64,000 nt of DNA from Chryseobacterium artocarpi (GTDB lineage: Bacteria; Bacteroidota; Bacteroidia; Flavobacteriales; Weeksellaceae), in NCBI RefSeq assembly GCF_001684975.1, contig NZ_MAYH01000034.1:654112-718111 (forward strand). The letters run 5' to 3'. The position numbers and the translations under genes were made by a program. How positions within the stretch are numbered: position 1 is the first letter of the stretch; every line of letters begins with the position of its first letter. The notes under the pieces were generated by a model. The model ran no database searches. It worked only from the letters and a program-made list of their open reading frames with translations, and was not told the DNA's origin. This document shows, one piece after another, positions 44,098 to 53,951 of the stretch.

Positions 44098-45702
44098 ATT
44101 AAGCTGTTTCTGAAAATATTTTTTGTTCTGTTCTGCGTTTTTGTACAAGCGCAGAAAAAGCAGTATTGGCTGATTGACACTGAAACTAAGGTCAAGAAAA
44201 AAGTAAAGGATTCCGTTTCTGCGGTAAAATTTCTGGATTCATTAGCTCAGAATAATTATTTTTTCACTCAGTTGAAAGATGTAAAAATTAAAGGAGACAG
44301 CACGGAGATTTTTTATGACAAAGGAAAAAACTTTAACGAAACCTACGTCAATCTTTCCGATTCTATTGTTCAGAAGCTGAAGGTTCAGAAAGATTTTTTT
44401 ACAAAAAATTTAGATTCCACAAAGAAAAGCATCAATAAAAGTTATATTGATGACGGATATTCTTTCAGCAGAATCAAATCAAAATATAAAGGACAGAAAA
44501 ATGGCTTTCCTATTGTAGAGCTTGATATCAATAAAAATGATAAAAGAACGATCAACGGTTTCGTTGTAAAGGGCTATGAAAAAGTTCCAAAAAGATTCAT
44601 CAAAAATCTGGAAAAGGAATTTAAAGGAAAAAACTATGATGATAAAAACCTGCTGGCTATCAACAAAAACTTTCAAAGTCATCCTTTCCTGATACTTGAA
44701 AGGCAGCCACAAACTTTATTCACCAAAGATTCTACCAATATTTACCTGTTTCTGGAGAAGAAAAAGACCAATACCTTTGACGGGGTGATCGGTTTTGGTA
44801 ATGACAAGACTGATAAGTTTACTTTAAACGGAACGATGAACGTTAATTTCAGGAATATGTTCAATGGTTTTGAGGCAATTAATCTTTACTGGCAGAGAAA
44901 CCCGGATAAAGGACAGACTTTTGATCTTCAGGTGGATATTCCATATCTTTTCAAATCTAATGTCGGGATGAACACAAAGGTGAATATCTACAGACAGGAT
45001 TCCACATTCGCCAATGTAAAGTTTCTTCCGGCTTTCTATTATCATATTAATAACCGTAATAAAATTGGTCTTCGAGCAACGCTGGAAACCTCAACGATTA
45101 TTGATACTTTATACACACAGGGAAGGGATTACAACAAAAAAGGGATCGGGATATGGTTTGAGATGACAGAACCTACAGACATTGATCTTTTTCTTCACAA
45201 AACAAGGATCAATGCAGGATACGATTATTTAGCAACAACTTACACCAAGGGAAACATAAGGTCTACACAGAACCAGTTTTATTTCTCGGGGGAACATAAT
45301 TATCATATTTCCGGAAACCATTTTCTGAATATTAAAGCAGAAGGAGCCTTAATGGATTCTAAAATGGAGCTTTCTACCAATGAATTGTATCGTTTTGGGG
45401 GCTGGAATTCCATGCGGGGCTTCAATGAAAACTCCCTCGCCGCCGATTTCTATTATTATGGAGGCTTGGAATATCGGTACCTCATAGGTAATCAGGCATT
45501 CTTTGACCTCTTTGGACAATATGGACAGCTTAATAATAAGTCTTTGAATGTAAAACCTAAGCTCTACAGTGTAGGACTCGGTTTCAATTTCTTTATTCCG
45601 ATTGGGTTGATGAGCTTCCAGCTTTCTAATGGTAATGAGTTCGGAAATCCATTTAAATTTAATGACATCAAGATTCATTGGGGAATTCTGAGCAGATTTT
45701 AG
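44098..45702 (+). CDS. Omp85-like outer-membrane barrel protein, probable ATT start
   Basis: The frame is open from 44086. The only upstream codon giving a proper signal peptide is ATT 44098, which with AAG CTG TTT reads (M)KLFLKIFFVLFCVFVQAQ, cleavage after AQ. No ATG, GTG or TTG lies in frame before TTG 44272, which would remove the signal. The 534-residue product has a POTRA-like region (about 55-210: 'INGFVVKGYEKVPKRFIKNLEKEFKGKNYDD') and a beta-barrel (about 225-534). The barrel carries the Omp85 L6-type motif FGGWNSMRGF. Such proteins insert or export outer-membrane proteins; this one's partner is unknown. ATT initiation is rare and would need protein-level proof. Confidence 0.78.
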   Translation: MKLFLKIFFVLFCVFVQAQKKQYWLIDTETKVKKKVKDSVSAVKFLDSLAQNNYFFTQLKDVKIKGDSTEIFYDKGKNFNETYVNLSDSIVQKLKVQKDFFTKNLDSTKKSINKSYIDDGYSFSRIKSKYKGQKNGFPIVELDINKNDKRTINGFVVKGYEKVPKRFIKNLEKEFKGKNYDDKNLLAINKNFQSHPFLILERQPQTLFTKDSTNIYLFLEKKKTNTFDGVIGFGNDKTDKFTLNGTMNVNFRNMFNGFEAINLYWQRNPDKGQTFDLQVDIPYLFKSNVGMNTKVNIYRQDSTFANVKFLPAFYYHINNRNKIGLRATLETSTIIDTLYTQGRDYNKKGIGIWFEMTEPTDIDLFLHKTRINAGYDYLATTYTKGNIRSTQNQFYFSGEHNYHISGNHFLNIKAEGALMDSKMELSTNELYRFGGWNSMRGFNENSLAADFYYYGGLEYRYLIGNQAFFDLFGQYGQLNNKSLNVKPKLYSVGLGFNFFIPIGLMSFQLSNGNEFGNPFKFNDIKIHWGILSRF

Positions 45703-45810
45703 GCGGAATGTAAGCTGACTGAAATAATTGTAAGGCTACTATTTTAATAGTCTGCTCATGATTAAACGCTAATAAAAGTATTTCATTTATTTTTAAAATT
45801 TCAATAGGTC

Positions 45811-45833
45811 CTAGCTTCCAGCTTTCAGCCTTA
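45811..45833. repeat. Short heptad-period repeat
   Basis: GCTTCCA, GCTTTCA and GCCTTAT follow each other at 45814-45834. The 7-base period is the same as in the rpsI-rpsB spacer array, but the unit sequence differs. Confidence 0.4.
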
Positions 45834-45965
45834 TATAATAAAACAAAATTCTCTATACAAAGAACTTTTTTTATTTTACCAATTCATTAATTATTTTCAC
45901 CAATAAATACATAAATCGTATTTTTATTTTAATATGACCTTAAAATTCAGGTAATAATGCACGGT

Positions 45966-45973
45966 TAAATTTG
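45966..45973 (+). promoter_or_regulatory. -7 box of the susC/susD pair at 46-51 kb
   Basis: TAAATTTG followed by C. Its own TTG (45971-45973) begins the long frame, so the real start is ATG 45986, 12 bases after the box. Confidence 0.6.
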
Positions 45974-45985
45974 CATTCAAAAAAA

Positions 45986-48900
45986 ATGAAGAAAACTTTA
46001 GCCACGTTTGCAGTTTTTTTACTTCCTTTATACATTACAGCTCAGGAAATTAACATTTCAGGAAATGTAAAATCTGAAAATGGCACCAGTGTTTCAGGCG
46101 TCAACATCACCGACAAAAACACAGGAAAAACCGCCACAACAGACGAAAACGGGAATTTTACCATTTCAGCCAATCCTAAAGATATCCTTGAGTTTTTTTC
46201 ACCTGATTTTTCTTTATCCACGGTAGAAGTTTCTTCAAAAAGGCAATATTCTGTTGTTTTGAGGAAAACCAATGAAAAACAGATTGAAAGTGTTGTAATT
46301 ACCGCTTTAGGAATTGCCAAGAAAAAGGAAAAGATTGGATATTCTACACAGGAAGTGGGAACGAAGCAATTTGAAACGATCACTACTCCAAGTATTGGTA
46401 ATTTATTTTCAGGACAGGTAGCGGGATTGAATGTTTCTAACCCAACAGGAATGCAGCAGGCACCACAGTTTACCTTAAGAGGAAATTCCAATTTGGTTTT
46501 TGTGATTGATGGAGTGATTGTGGAAAAAGAGGTTTTCCAGAATTTAGATCCTAATAATATTGAAAATATCAACGTATTGAAAGGAGCTACAGCTTCTGCT
46601 CTTTATGGATCCAGAGGAAGATACGGAGCTATTTTGATCACAACAAAAAGCGCAAAAAAGAAAGGATTCTCTGTAGAGTTTTCACAAAATACAATGATCA
46701 CAGGAGGGTTTACCAATCTTCCAAAAACTCAGACGGAATACGGTAACGGTTCTCACGGAAAGTATGAATTCTGGGACGGAGCCGATGGTGGCGTGAATGA
46801 TGGGGATATGATCTGGGGTCCGAAGTTTGTTCCGGGATTAAAAATTGCCCAGTGGAACAGCCCTATCAGAGATAAAGTAACAGGACAGGTAGTTCCGTGG
46901 TATGGAGCAGTAACAGGTACTCAATATAATGATAAATCAAGATATGAAAGAGTTCCTATTGAATGGAGATATCATGACAACTTAAAAACGTTCTTAAAGC
47001 CGGCTGTTATCAACAATAATAATTTCGCCATCAGCTACAGAAACAATAAAGACGTGTACAGACTCTCTGGGAACTTTATGAATTATGACGACAGAGTTCC
47101 GAATTCGTATCTTCAGAGATATGGGGTCAATTTCTCTTCTGAAAACCATATTGGAGATAAATTTGTTTTTGACACTAAGTTTAATTTCAATCAGACTTTT
47201 ACCCCAAACATGCCCAATTACGAATACAATCCTAGTGGACACATGTATACCATCCTTATTTGGATGGGTGGTGATGTGGACGGAAAAGCTTTAAGAAACC
47301 ATATGTGGATTCCTGGAAAAGAAGGAGTAGCACAGGCAAACTGGAATTACGCATGGTACAACAACCCTTGGTTCGGAGCTGAATATTATAAAAATCAGAA
47401 CAGAACGAATATCATTAATGCTCAGACTGGATTAGAATATAAAGCAACAAAGGATTTCTCAGTAAAAGGTAAAATTTCCCTTGTTGAAAACCATAGCAAA
47501 TCTGAGATATTCAGCCCATATTCTTATTTCAACTACAATGCACCAAGGAGTGGCGGATATATTCTAAAAGATTTAAAGACATGGAATCTAAACTATGATA
47601 TACTTGCTACTTATAAGAAAAAGATTTCTGAGAATTTTGACTTCACCATCAATGCAGGAGGTTCAGCATTTTACTTTAAAAACAACAATAACGAAACCTA
47701 TACAGATGGTTTAAAAGTTCCAGAAGTTTATTCCTTTGAAAACTCTATCGGAGCCCTCAAAAAATACAGATATCTGAAGGAAAAACTAATCTATAGTGCT
47801 TATTCTACCATTGATATTGGGCTATATAATGCATTCTTCATCAATATCTCAGGTCGTAACGACTGGTCTTCTACACTTCCTAAAGCTAACAGATCTTACT
47901 TCTACCCTTCAGCATCTATCAGTACTGTCATTTCTAATCTGGTGAAAATGCCCGAGGCTATCAATATGTTGAAAGTTTCTGCTTCGTGGGCAAAAGTTGC
48001 TTATGACTTCCAGCCTTACTCCATCAGAAATTATTATATGAATGATAAAGGAATTGCCTATAATGGTAATCCTACCTTCCTTTTTCCGACTACCCTCAAC
48101 ATTGAAAATTCTTTAAAGCCTGAACAAACTAAATCTTACGAATTAGGATTAAGTGCAGGATTCCTTAATAACCGAATTACCCTAGATGCAACTTATTTCA
48201 GAACCTTAGATTACAACAACATTCTTGAGTTCCCAAGTGCTGAATCTTCAGGTTTCACATCTCAATATGTAAATGGTAACGAATACACCACAAAAGGATT
48301 CGAAATCTCCCTGGGAATGGTTCCTGTAAAAACGTCTAATTTTACATGGAAAACCTTGATCAACTGGAGTACTTATGAACAAAAGCTAACGTCTATTTAT
48401 GATAATATGCCTAACTATAATAACATTAAGCTAGGTGAAAGAATGGACAGCTATTATGATTATACATGGCAAAAATCTCCAGACGGAAAAGTAATATTGG
48501 ATGCGAAGTCTGGAATGCCAACGAAGGCAAATACTCCAAGTAACCTTGGGCATTTCAATCCGGACTGGACTTTCGGTTTCAATAATACCTTCAAGTATAA
48601 AAAACTGTCTTTAAATATTGGAATCGATGGAAGTATCGGAGGTATCATGAGATCTCAGGTTGTGGAAAAGATGTGGTGGGGAGGAAAACATCCAAACTCT
48701 GTTGCCTACAGAGATCTTGAATATGCAAAACCAGGAACTTACTACTTTGTACCGGATGGTGTAAACTACGATCCAGCTACCGGAAAATATACTCAGCATA
48801 CGAAAGCCATCAGTTTCCAGGATTGGGCGCAGAATTACCCATACCAAGCAAGGGTAACACAGGATGAGAGTGAAGAATTTGCGAATGTTTTTGATAGAAC

Positions 48901-49144
48901 CTTCATCAAGTTAAGATCTGTGGTACTGGAATATGATTTCTCTTCATTACTGAACCCAAAAGGAATGATAAAAGGATTTACAGCCAATATTTCAGCTTAC
49001 AATCTTGCCATGTGGAAAAAATCAAAGAATCTTTATTCAGATCCTGATTTCCAGATTAAAACGGGAAGAAAAGATGATGTTACGAATGATATTCAGGATC
49101 CTTCAAGCAGATGGTTCGGAATCGGGTTTAATCTTAAGTTTTAA
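45986..49144 (+). CDS. SusC/RagA TonB-dependent transporter with regulatory-like N-domain
   Basis: The 1052-residue receptor has a signal peptide (about 1-19) and a carboxypeptidase-regulatory-like beta domain (about 20-90: INISGNVKSENGTSVSGVNITDKNTGKTATTDENGNFTI). After a TonB box near VVITALGI comes the plug (GNLFSGQVAGLNVSNPTG, VLKGATASALYGSRGRYGAILITTKSAKKKG), and then a 22-strand barrel ending GFNLKF. ATG 45986 is chosen because TTG 45971 is inside the promoter box. The SusD partner follows 20 bases later, then a phospholipase C. This makes phospholipid-derived ligands possible (inference). Confidence 0.93.
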   Translation: MKKTLATFAVFLLPLYITAQEINISGNVKSENGTSVSGVNITDKNTGKTATTDENGNFTISANPKDILEFFSPDFSLSTVEVSSKRQYSVVLRKTNEKQIESVVITALGIAKKKEKIGYSTQEVGTKQFETITTPSIGNLFSGQVAGLNVSNPTGMQQAPQFTLRGNSNLVFVIDGVIVEKEVFQNLDPNNIENINVLKGATASALYGSRGRYGAILITTKSAKKKGFSVEFSQNTMITGGFTNLPKTQTEYGNGSHGKYEFWDGADGGVNDGDMIWGPKFVPGLKIAQWNSPIRDKVTGQVVPWYGAVTGTQYNDKSRYERVPIEWRYHDNLKTFLKPAVINNNNFAISYRNNKDVYRLSGNFMNYDDRVPNSYLQRYGVNFSSENHIGDKFVFDTKFNFNQTFTPNMPNYEYNPSGHMYTILIWMGGDVDGKALRNHMWIPGKEGVAQANWNYAWYNNPWFGAEYYKNQNRTNIINAQTGLEYKATKDFSVKGKISLVENHSKSEIFSPYSYFNYNAPRSGGYILKDLKTWNLNYDILATYKKKISENFDFTINAGGSAFYFKNNNNETYTDGLKVPEVYSFENSIGALKKYRYLKEKLIYSAYSTIDIGLYNAFFINISGRNDWSSTLPKANRSYFYPSASISTVISNLVKMPEAINMLKVSASWAKVAYDFQPYSIRNYYMNDKGIAYNGNPTFLFPTTLNIENSLKPEQTKSYELGLSAGFLNNRITLDATYFRTLDYNNILEFPSAESSGFTSQYVNGNEYTTKGFEISLGMVPVKTSNFTWKTLINWSTYEQKLTSIYDNMPNYNNIKLGERMDSYYDYTWQKSPDGKVILDAKSGMPTKANTPSNLGHFNPDWTFGFNNTFKYKKLSLNIGIDGSIGGIMRSQVVEKMWWGGKHPNSVAYRDLEYAKPGTYYFVPDGVNYDPATGKYTQHTKAISFQDWAQNYPYQARVTQDESEEFANVFDRTFIKLRSVVLEYDFSSLLNPKGMIKGFTANISAYNLAMWKKSKNLYSDPDFQIKTGRKDDVTNDIQDPSSRWFGIGFNLKF

Positions 49145-49164
49145 CTAAAAAGTACGTCGATACA

Positions 49165-50682
49165 ATGAAAAATAATATAAAGACAAAAGCACACAACAGT
49201 AAAACAGCCAAAAGGTTGATGAGGTCAGTATTTTTTGCAGGATTGCTATCATTAGCTTCTTGTGAATCCAGTCTGGATCAAATCAATGACAATCCTAATG
49301 ATCAGGCAACTATTGATCCTAAATATCTCTTAACCTATGTTTCAAAAAACACTTTTCAGGTGAATGCAGATAATATGTATGCATCAAGAATGATGATCGG
49401 AACAGATGGTGAAAATACCTTTCAGTACATGAAGTGGGACAATACGTCTTTTGAAGTATATACCAAACAGCTTCTGAATACGGTAAAAATGATGCAGGAA
49501 GCAGAAAAAATTAATAATAAAAATTATATTGCTGTAGGCAAATTTCTAAGAGCTTACCATTTCTTTAATATCAGCTTAAGAGTCGGAAGCGCTCCTTATT
49601 CTGAGGCTGTAAAAGGAGAATTTGGGATTACACAACCTAAATATGATACTCAGGAAGCGATCATGTCCGGAATTTTATCAGAGTTAAAAGAAGCCAATGA
49701 CCTCATCAATACCAATGATAAGATTGAAGGCGACATCGTATTCAACGGAGATGCTCAAAAATGGAAAAAACTGATCAATTCTTTCCGTCTGAAAATTTTA
49801 ATAACATTATCTAAAAAAACAACGGTAGGAAATTACAATATAGCAACGGAATTTGCTGCTATCGCAGGAAGCCAGCCTTTAATGACTTCTATAGCAGATA
49901 ATGGAGAACTTAAGTTTGTAGACGCGGCAGACAGCAGATATACAATGTTCAACAATAGTGGATACGGATCTAGTTTATACATGGCAGATTATTTTATCAA
50001 TCTGTTTAAAGACAGAAAAGATCCTCGCTTATTTACTTTTGCAGCACAAACTACCGGGGCTAAAGAAAACGGAAAAGCTATCACAGATTTTACAGGATAC
50101 AACGGAGGAAACCCTACGTCTTCTTATTCTGACAACGCAGAGTTGATTACTGCTAAAAATATTTCAAAAGTAAATGACCGCTTTTATAAAGATCCTACCA
50201 ATGAGCCTTCTTCGGTTTTAAGTTATTCAGAATTAGAATTTATTCTTGCAGAAGCTGCTGCAAGAGGCTGGATTTCAGGATCAGCAAAAACTCACTATGA
50301 CAATGCAATCAAAGCCAGCTTTACTTTCTATCAGACCTATGTAAAAAATCCGGGACAATATTTTGCGGGTTTTGATGTAAACCAATATCTGGCAACTCCT
50401 TTGGTTGTTTATAATAATTCAGCTCCTCTACAGGAACAGGTTGAGAAAATCATCACTCAGAAATATATGACCATGTTCCACCAGTCACAATGGACGTCTT
50501 ATTATGATTATTTAAGAACAGGATTCCCTAATTATCCTTTAAAGCCAGGTGTTCCGGCACCGTTCAGATTCAGATATCCACAGTCTGAGTACAATTATAA
50601 CAGTGCTAATTTAAAGGCAGCACTTTCCTCACAATACGGAGGAAATGACAATATCAACTCCAAACCTTGGTGGTTACAATAG
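49165..50682 (+). CDS. SusD/RagB-like nutrient-binding lipoprotein
   Basis: The 505-residue lipoprotein has a lipobox (LLSLASC, Cys at about 33) after an unusually long basic N-terminus. The start QINDNPNDQATIDPKYLLTYV and the helices FLRAYHFFNISLRVGSAPYSEAV identify the SusD-2 branch. The C-terminal part has LSYSELEFILAEAAARGWISG and 'KIITQKYMTMFHQSQWTSYYDYLRTGFPNY'. It sits 20 bases after its SusC gene. The ligand is unknown. A terminator separates it from the phospholipase gene. Confidence 0.93.
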   Translation: MKNNIKTKAHNSKTAKRLMRSVFFAGLLSLASCESSLDQINDNPNDQATIDPKYLLTYVSKNTFQVNADNMYASRMMIGTDGENTFQYMKWDNTSFEVYTKQLLNTVKMMQEAEKINNKNYIAVGKFLRAYHFFNISLRVGSAPYSEAVKGEFGITQPKYDTQEAIMSGILSELKEANDLINTNDKIEGDIVFNGDAQKWKKLINSFRLKILITLSKKTTVGNYNIATEFAAIAGSQPLMTSIADNGELKFVDAADSRYTMFNNSGYGSSLYMADYFINLFKDRKDPRLFTFAAQTTGAKENGKAITDFTGYNGGNPTSSYSDNAELITAKNISKVNDRFYKDPTNEPSSVLSYSELEFILAEAAARGWISGSAKTHYDNAIKASFTFYQTYVKNPGQYFAGFDVNQYLATPLVVYNNSAPLQEQVEKIITQKYMTMFHQSQWTSYYDYLRTGFPNYPLKPGVPAPFRFRYPQSEYNYNSANLKAALSSQYGGNDNINSKPWWLQ

Positions 50683-50708
50683 AAATCTGACTTATTTTTA
50701 CACAAAAC

Positions 50709-50752
50709 AAAGAAATCGCAGGAAAATCCTATTAACTTGCGGTTTCTTTCTT
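50709..50752 (+). terminator. Terminator or attenuator between susD and plc
   Basis: Twelve-bp stem with one G-U pair (50709-50720 with 50738-50749) and an inner GGAAAATCC hairpin. It sits 14 bases before the phospholipase ATG, and no promoter box lies between, so partial read-through is likely. Confidence 0.65.
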
Positions 50753-50765
50753 ATTACGACTGATC

Positions 50766-53114
50766 ATGAACAGAAGAGAATTTTTAGAAAAATCAAGTAT
50801 TTTATTAGCAGGATTGGGAACTTCAAGTGTTCTTCATCCTTCTATTTTAAAGGCATTAGCCATTGAACCCATTGCCGAATCCACTTTTTATGATGCTGAA
50901 CACGTTGTTATTCTGATGCAGGAAAACCGCTCATTCGATCATGCTTTTGGGGCTCTTAAAGGAGTAAGAGGATTTTTAGATAAGAGAACTTTTATAAAAC
51001 CGGACGGTCATTCTGCGTTCTTTCAAAAGGGAGATAACGGACAGTATGCAGCTCCTGCACGTCTGGATCTGAGAAATACCAAATCTACATGGATGAGCTC
51101 TCTTCCCCACTCATGGGATAATCAGCAGCATGCATTGAATAAAGGAAAATATGATCAATGGCTTCAGGCAAAGGCTTCGGGCAATAAAGATTATAAAAAT
51201 ATTCCGCTTACATTGGGATATTACAACCGTGAAGATCTTCCGTTTTATTATCAGCTGGCAGATGCTTTCACGATATTTGATCAATACTTCTGTTCTTCAT
51301 TGACAGGAACTACGCCCAACCGATTATTCCTCTGGTCTGGAACATTAAGAGAACAGCAGAACGGAAAGGTAAAAGCCAACGTAGTTAATGAAAATATTGA
51401 TTACGATAAAGCTAGACAGGCAAAGTGGAAAAGTTTCCCTGAAATTTTAGAGGAACAGAATGTATCATGGCGTATTTATCAGAACGAGATCAGTCTTCCA
51501 AAAGGATTATCTGGAGAACAGGAAGCATGGTTAAGTAACTTCACAGACAATCCAATCGAATGGTTTGAAAAGTATAATGTAAAGTTTTCAAAAGGATATT
51601 ATGAAAATATTCCTAACATGATTTCTTCTTTAAAAAAGGAAATCGAGAAAAATCCTGCCCAAAAAGAAAGATTGGAAACTATAATTTCAGAACTTAAGGA
51701 CGATCAGGTAAAATATCATCCCGATAATTATTCCAAGCTTTCTCAAAAGGAAAAAAATCTACACGAAAAAGCTTTTACGACCAATAGTAATGAACCTGAT
51801 TATCACAATCTGGAAATCGGAAAGGATGAAAACGGAGAAAGACTGGTGGTTCCTAAAGGAGATGTTTTATTCCAGTTCCGTAAGGATGTGGAAGAGAAAA
51901 GGCTTCCGTTGGTTTCATGGCTGGTAGCTCCTGAACATTTCTCTGATCATCCTGGTTCTCCTTGGTATGGTGCCTGGTATATTTCTGAAGTTCTGAATAT
52001 ACTAACAAAAGATCCTGAAACATGGAAAAAGACGATTTTCATCATCAATTATGATGAGAATGACGGATATTTTGATCATGTTCTTCCCTTCGCTCCACCA
52101 ATGAATCCCAGCCAACCTGTTGACATGAATGGAAAAGAAGGTGTAGAATATGTAAACAAATCTCAAGAATATATGTCTGATCCTAAGCTTAAGGATTATG
52201 AAAAGACAGAAGGAACAGTAGGACTTGGTTACAGAGTTCCGATGATTATTGCTTCTCCTTGGACCAAAGGAGGTTTTGTAAACTCTGAAGTTTCTGATCA
52301 TACTTCTGTATTACAGTTTCTGGAGAAATTCATCATGAAAAAATTCAAAAAAGATGTTCATGTTGACAATATCAGCGATTGGAGAAGAGCCATATGCGGA
52401 GACCTTACTTCTGCTTTCAATAGTCCTAATGTAAAAGCTCCACAGATGAATTATATTGATCAGAAAGATTTTGCGAAGACTATCAACTCTGCGAAAAACA
52501 AACCTGTTCCTCAGCTGAAGTGGTATTCCAAAAATGAATTGAATGATCATCTTCTTGAGGTTCAGGAAAGAGGAATAAAACCATCCAATCCTCTTCCTTA
52601 TGATTTCCATGTCAATTTAGAAGGGAATCAAATTAAAATGACGAACCTTAAAGACAATGGTGTTCCGCTGCTTCTTTATGACAGAACCAAGCTGAAAGAT
52701 CCTTCCGGATACCATTTTTCTTATGCTTTATATTCGAAGCTTGAGCTTTCGCATTCTGTTCATTCAGAAGCATATGACTACGAAGTTTTTGGTCCGAATG
52801 GCTTTTTCAGGAAATTCAAGGGAAATAATACCCCTGAAATGAGTATTATTTTAATTAACAATTCATCAAAAAATCAAATTGAATTCATTTTTAAGAATCC
52901 CAAAAAGGGAAATATCAGTTTAACAATGGAAAATTTCTACGAGAAAAATAAAAGAACTTTTTCAATACAAAAGCCGGAAGAAAAAATGATTATTGATCTT
53001 GGTAAGAATAAAGGCTGGTATGATATTAAAATGACTACAAATAGTAATACATGGCACTTTTCAGGAAGAATAGAAACTGGAAAAGTTTCGGTTTCAGATC
53101 CTCATTGGGCATAA
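50766..53114 (+). CDS. Phosphocholine-specific phospholipase C
   Basis: The 782-residue protein begins with a Tat signal (NRREFLEKSS) and the phosphoesterase core VVILMQENRSFDHAFGALKGVRGF (about 48-71). Other family blocks are LPHSWDNQQHALNKGKYDQW, SLTGTTPNRLFLWSG, INYDENDGYFDHVLPFAPP and YRVPMIIASPWTKGGFVNSEVSDHTSVLQFLEKF. A C-terminal Ig-like part follows (about 605-782). It matches non-haemolytic and haemolytic PLC of the phosphatidylcholine/sphingomyelin type, which release phosphocholine outside the cell. No separate promoter is seen, so it is probably co-expressed with the susC/susD pair through a leaky terminator. Confidence 0.93.
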   Translation: MNRREFLEKSSILLAGLGTSSVLHPSILKALAIEPIAESTFYDAEHVVILMQENRSFDHAFGALKGVRGFLDKRTFIKPDGHSAFFQKGDNGQYAAPARLDLRNTKSTWMSSLPHSWDNQQHALNKGKYDQWLQAKASGNKDYKNIPLTLGYYNREDLPFYYQLADAFTIFDQYFCSSLTGTTPNRLFLWSGTLREQQNGKVKANVVNENIDYDKARQAKWKSFPEILEEQNVSWRIYQNEISLPKGLSGEQEAWLSNFTDNPIEWFEKYNVKFSKGYYENIPNMISSLKKEIEKNPAQKERLETIISELKDDQVKYHPDNYSKLSQKEKNLHEKAFTTNSNEPDYHNLEIGKDENGERLVVPKGDVLFQFRKDVEEKRLPLVSWLVAPEHFSDHPGSPWYGAWYISEVLNILTKDPETWKKTIFIINYDENDGYFDHVLPFAPPMNPSQPVDMNGKEGVEYVNKSQEYMSDPKLKDYEKTEGTVGLGYRVPMIIASPWTKGGFVNSEVSDHTSVLQFLEKFIMKKFKKDVHVDNISDWRRAICGDLTSAFNSPNVKAPQMNYIDQKDFAKTINSAKNKPVPQLKWYSKNELNDHLLEVQERGIKPSNPLPYDFHVNLEGNQIKMTNLKDNGVPLLLYDRTKLKDPSGYHFSYALYSKLELSHSVHSEAYDYEVFGPNGFFRKFKGNNTPEMSIILINNSSKNQIEFIFKNPKKGNISLTMENFYEKNKRTFSIQKPEEKMIIDLGKNKGWYDIKMTTNSNTWHFSGRIETGKVSVSDPHWA

Positions 53115-53137
53115 AAATAATTTCAAAAAAATAAGAG

Positions 53138-53166
53138 AAATCCTGTACACTTTGTGCAGGATTTTT
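53138..53166 (+). terminator. Terminator of the phospholipase gene
   Basis: Stem AAATCCTG / CAGGATTT (53138-53145 with 53157-53164) followed by T's. Confidence 0.8.
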
Positions 53167-53300
53167 CATTTTCAAAACTATAATAATTCACAATAATACA
53201 CTCTAAAAAAAACAAAATAATCAGCGATATAAAAATTATTATAAATTTATTTCATATTATATTGATTTTAATTATATTCACGTAACTAATTATCAGCATC

Positions 53301-53879
53301 ATGAAAAAACTAAAATTAACGATTGCAATGTCCTTATTTGCAGTTGCTGTATCTGGAAATTTAAGTGCCCAGGATAACAATACCGATAATCATACAATCA
53401 CAATTTCTATACCTGAAGTTGCACTGGTAGACATTGAACCTGCCGCTACAAAAAATATTACACTTGGATTCTCTGCTCCTACAGAAGCTGGTAACGCTAT
53501 TATTCCAAGTGCAGCTAATAATACACTATGGCTTAACTATTCTTCCATCAAATCTGTTGCACATCCTACACGTAAGGTAACGGTGAGTCTCAATGCAGTC
53601 ATTCCCGGAGTAGATATTCATGTGACAGCTGCGTCTCCAACCGGATCAGGAGGCGGTCTTCAAGGTACTTCCGCAGGTCTTCTTACATTGAGTGCTACAG
53701 ATCAAACAATTATCTCAGGGATAGGAAGTGCCTATACAGGCAATGGCGCCAATAACGGACATAATCTTACGTATGCTCTTGCTGCCGGAAGTGGTCCTGG
53801 AGCCGTGGCTATCTATGACAATCTACAAGCTACAGCAGTTGGTTCAGTAACTGTTACGTATACAATATTAGATAACTAG
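53301..53879 (+). CDS. Secreted subunit-like protein A of a chaperone-usher-like operon
   Basis: The 192-residue precursor has a signal peptide (about 1-23) and a single beta-rich domain. It shares blocks with the 57532-58053 product: 'P(A/T)(x)NITL.F.APTEAGN', '(L/K)W(L/I)NY(S/T)S', 'TRK(V/I)T', 'VIPGV(D/N)I' and 'IISGIGxAYTGNGANNGH'. They are paralogs and probably polymerising or surface subunits. The shared Trp/Gly-rich region recalls WxL- or pilin-type domains, but I cannot assign a family. It is the first gene of the operon, followed by an attenuator and the chaperone-like gene. No TAnnTTTG box is seen in front of it. Confidence 0.78.
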   Translation: MKKLKLTIAMSLFAVAVSGNLSAQDNNTDNHTITISIPEVALVDIEPAATKNITLGFSAPTEAGNAIIPSAANNTLWLNYSSIKSVAHPTRKVTVSLNAVIPGVDIHVTAASPTGSGGGLQGTSAGLLTLSATDQTIISGIGSAYTGNGANNGHNLTYALAAGSGPGAVAIYDNLQATAVGSVTVTYTILDN

Positions 53880-53910
53880 TATTCACTAGATTTTATCCCG
53901 ACCCATATTC

Positions 53911-53951
53911 AAAAACAAGGAGAAATTGTCTTTCAGTTTCTTCCTGTTTTT
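53911..53951 (+). terminator. Attenuator after the first subunit gene
   Basis: Imperfect 15-base arms (53911-53925 with 53937-53951) and T-rich tail. No promoter appears between it and the next gene, so read-through would give less of the chaperone and barrel proteins than of subunit A. Confidence 0.55.

Noticed and set aside
46042..46572. A 176-residue open frame on the minus strand inside the susC gene at 46 kb
   Set aside because: It is a by-product of susC codon use; it has no promoter, no recognised domain, and lies wholly inside a clear gene on the other strand.
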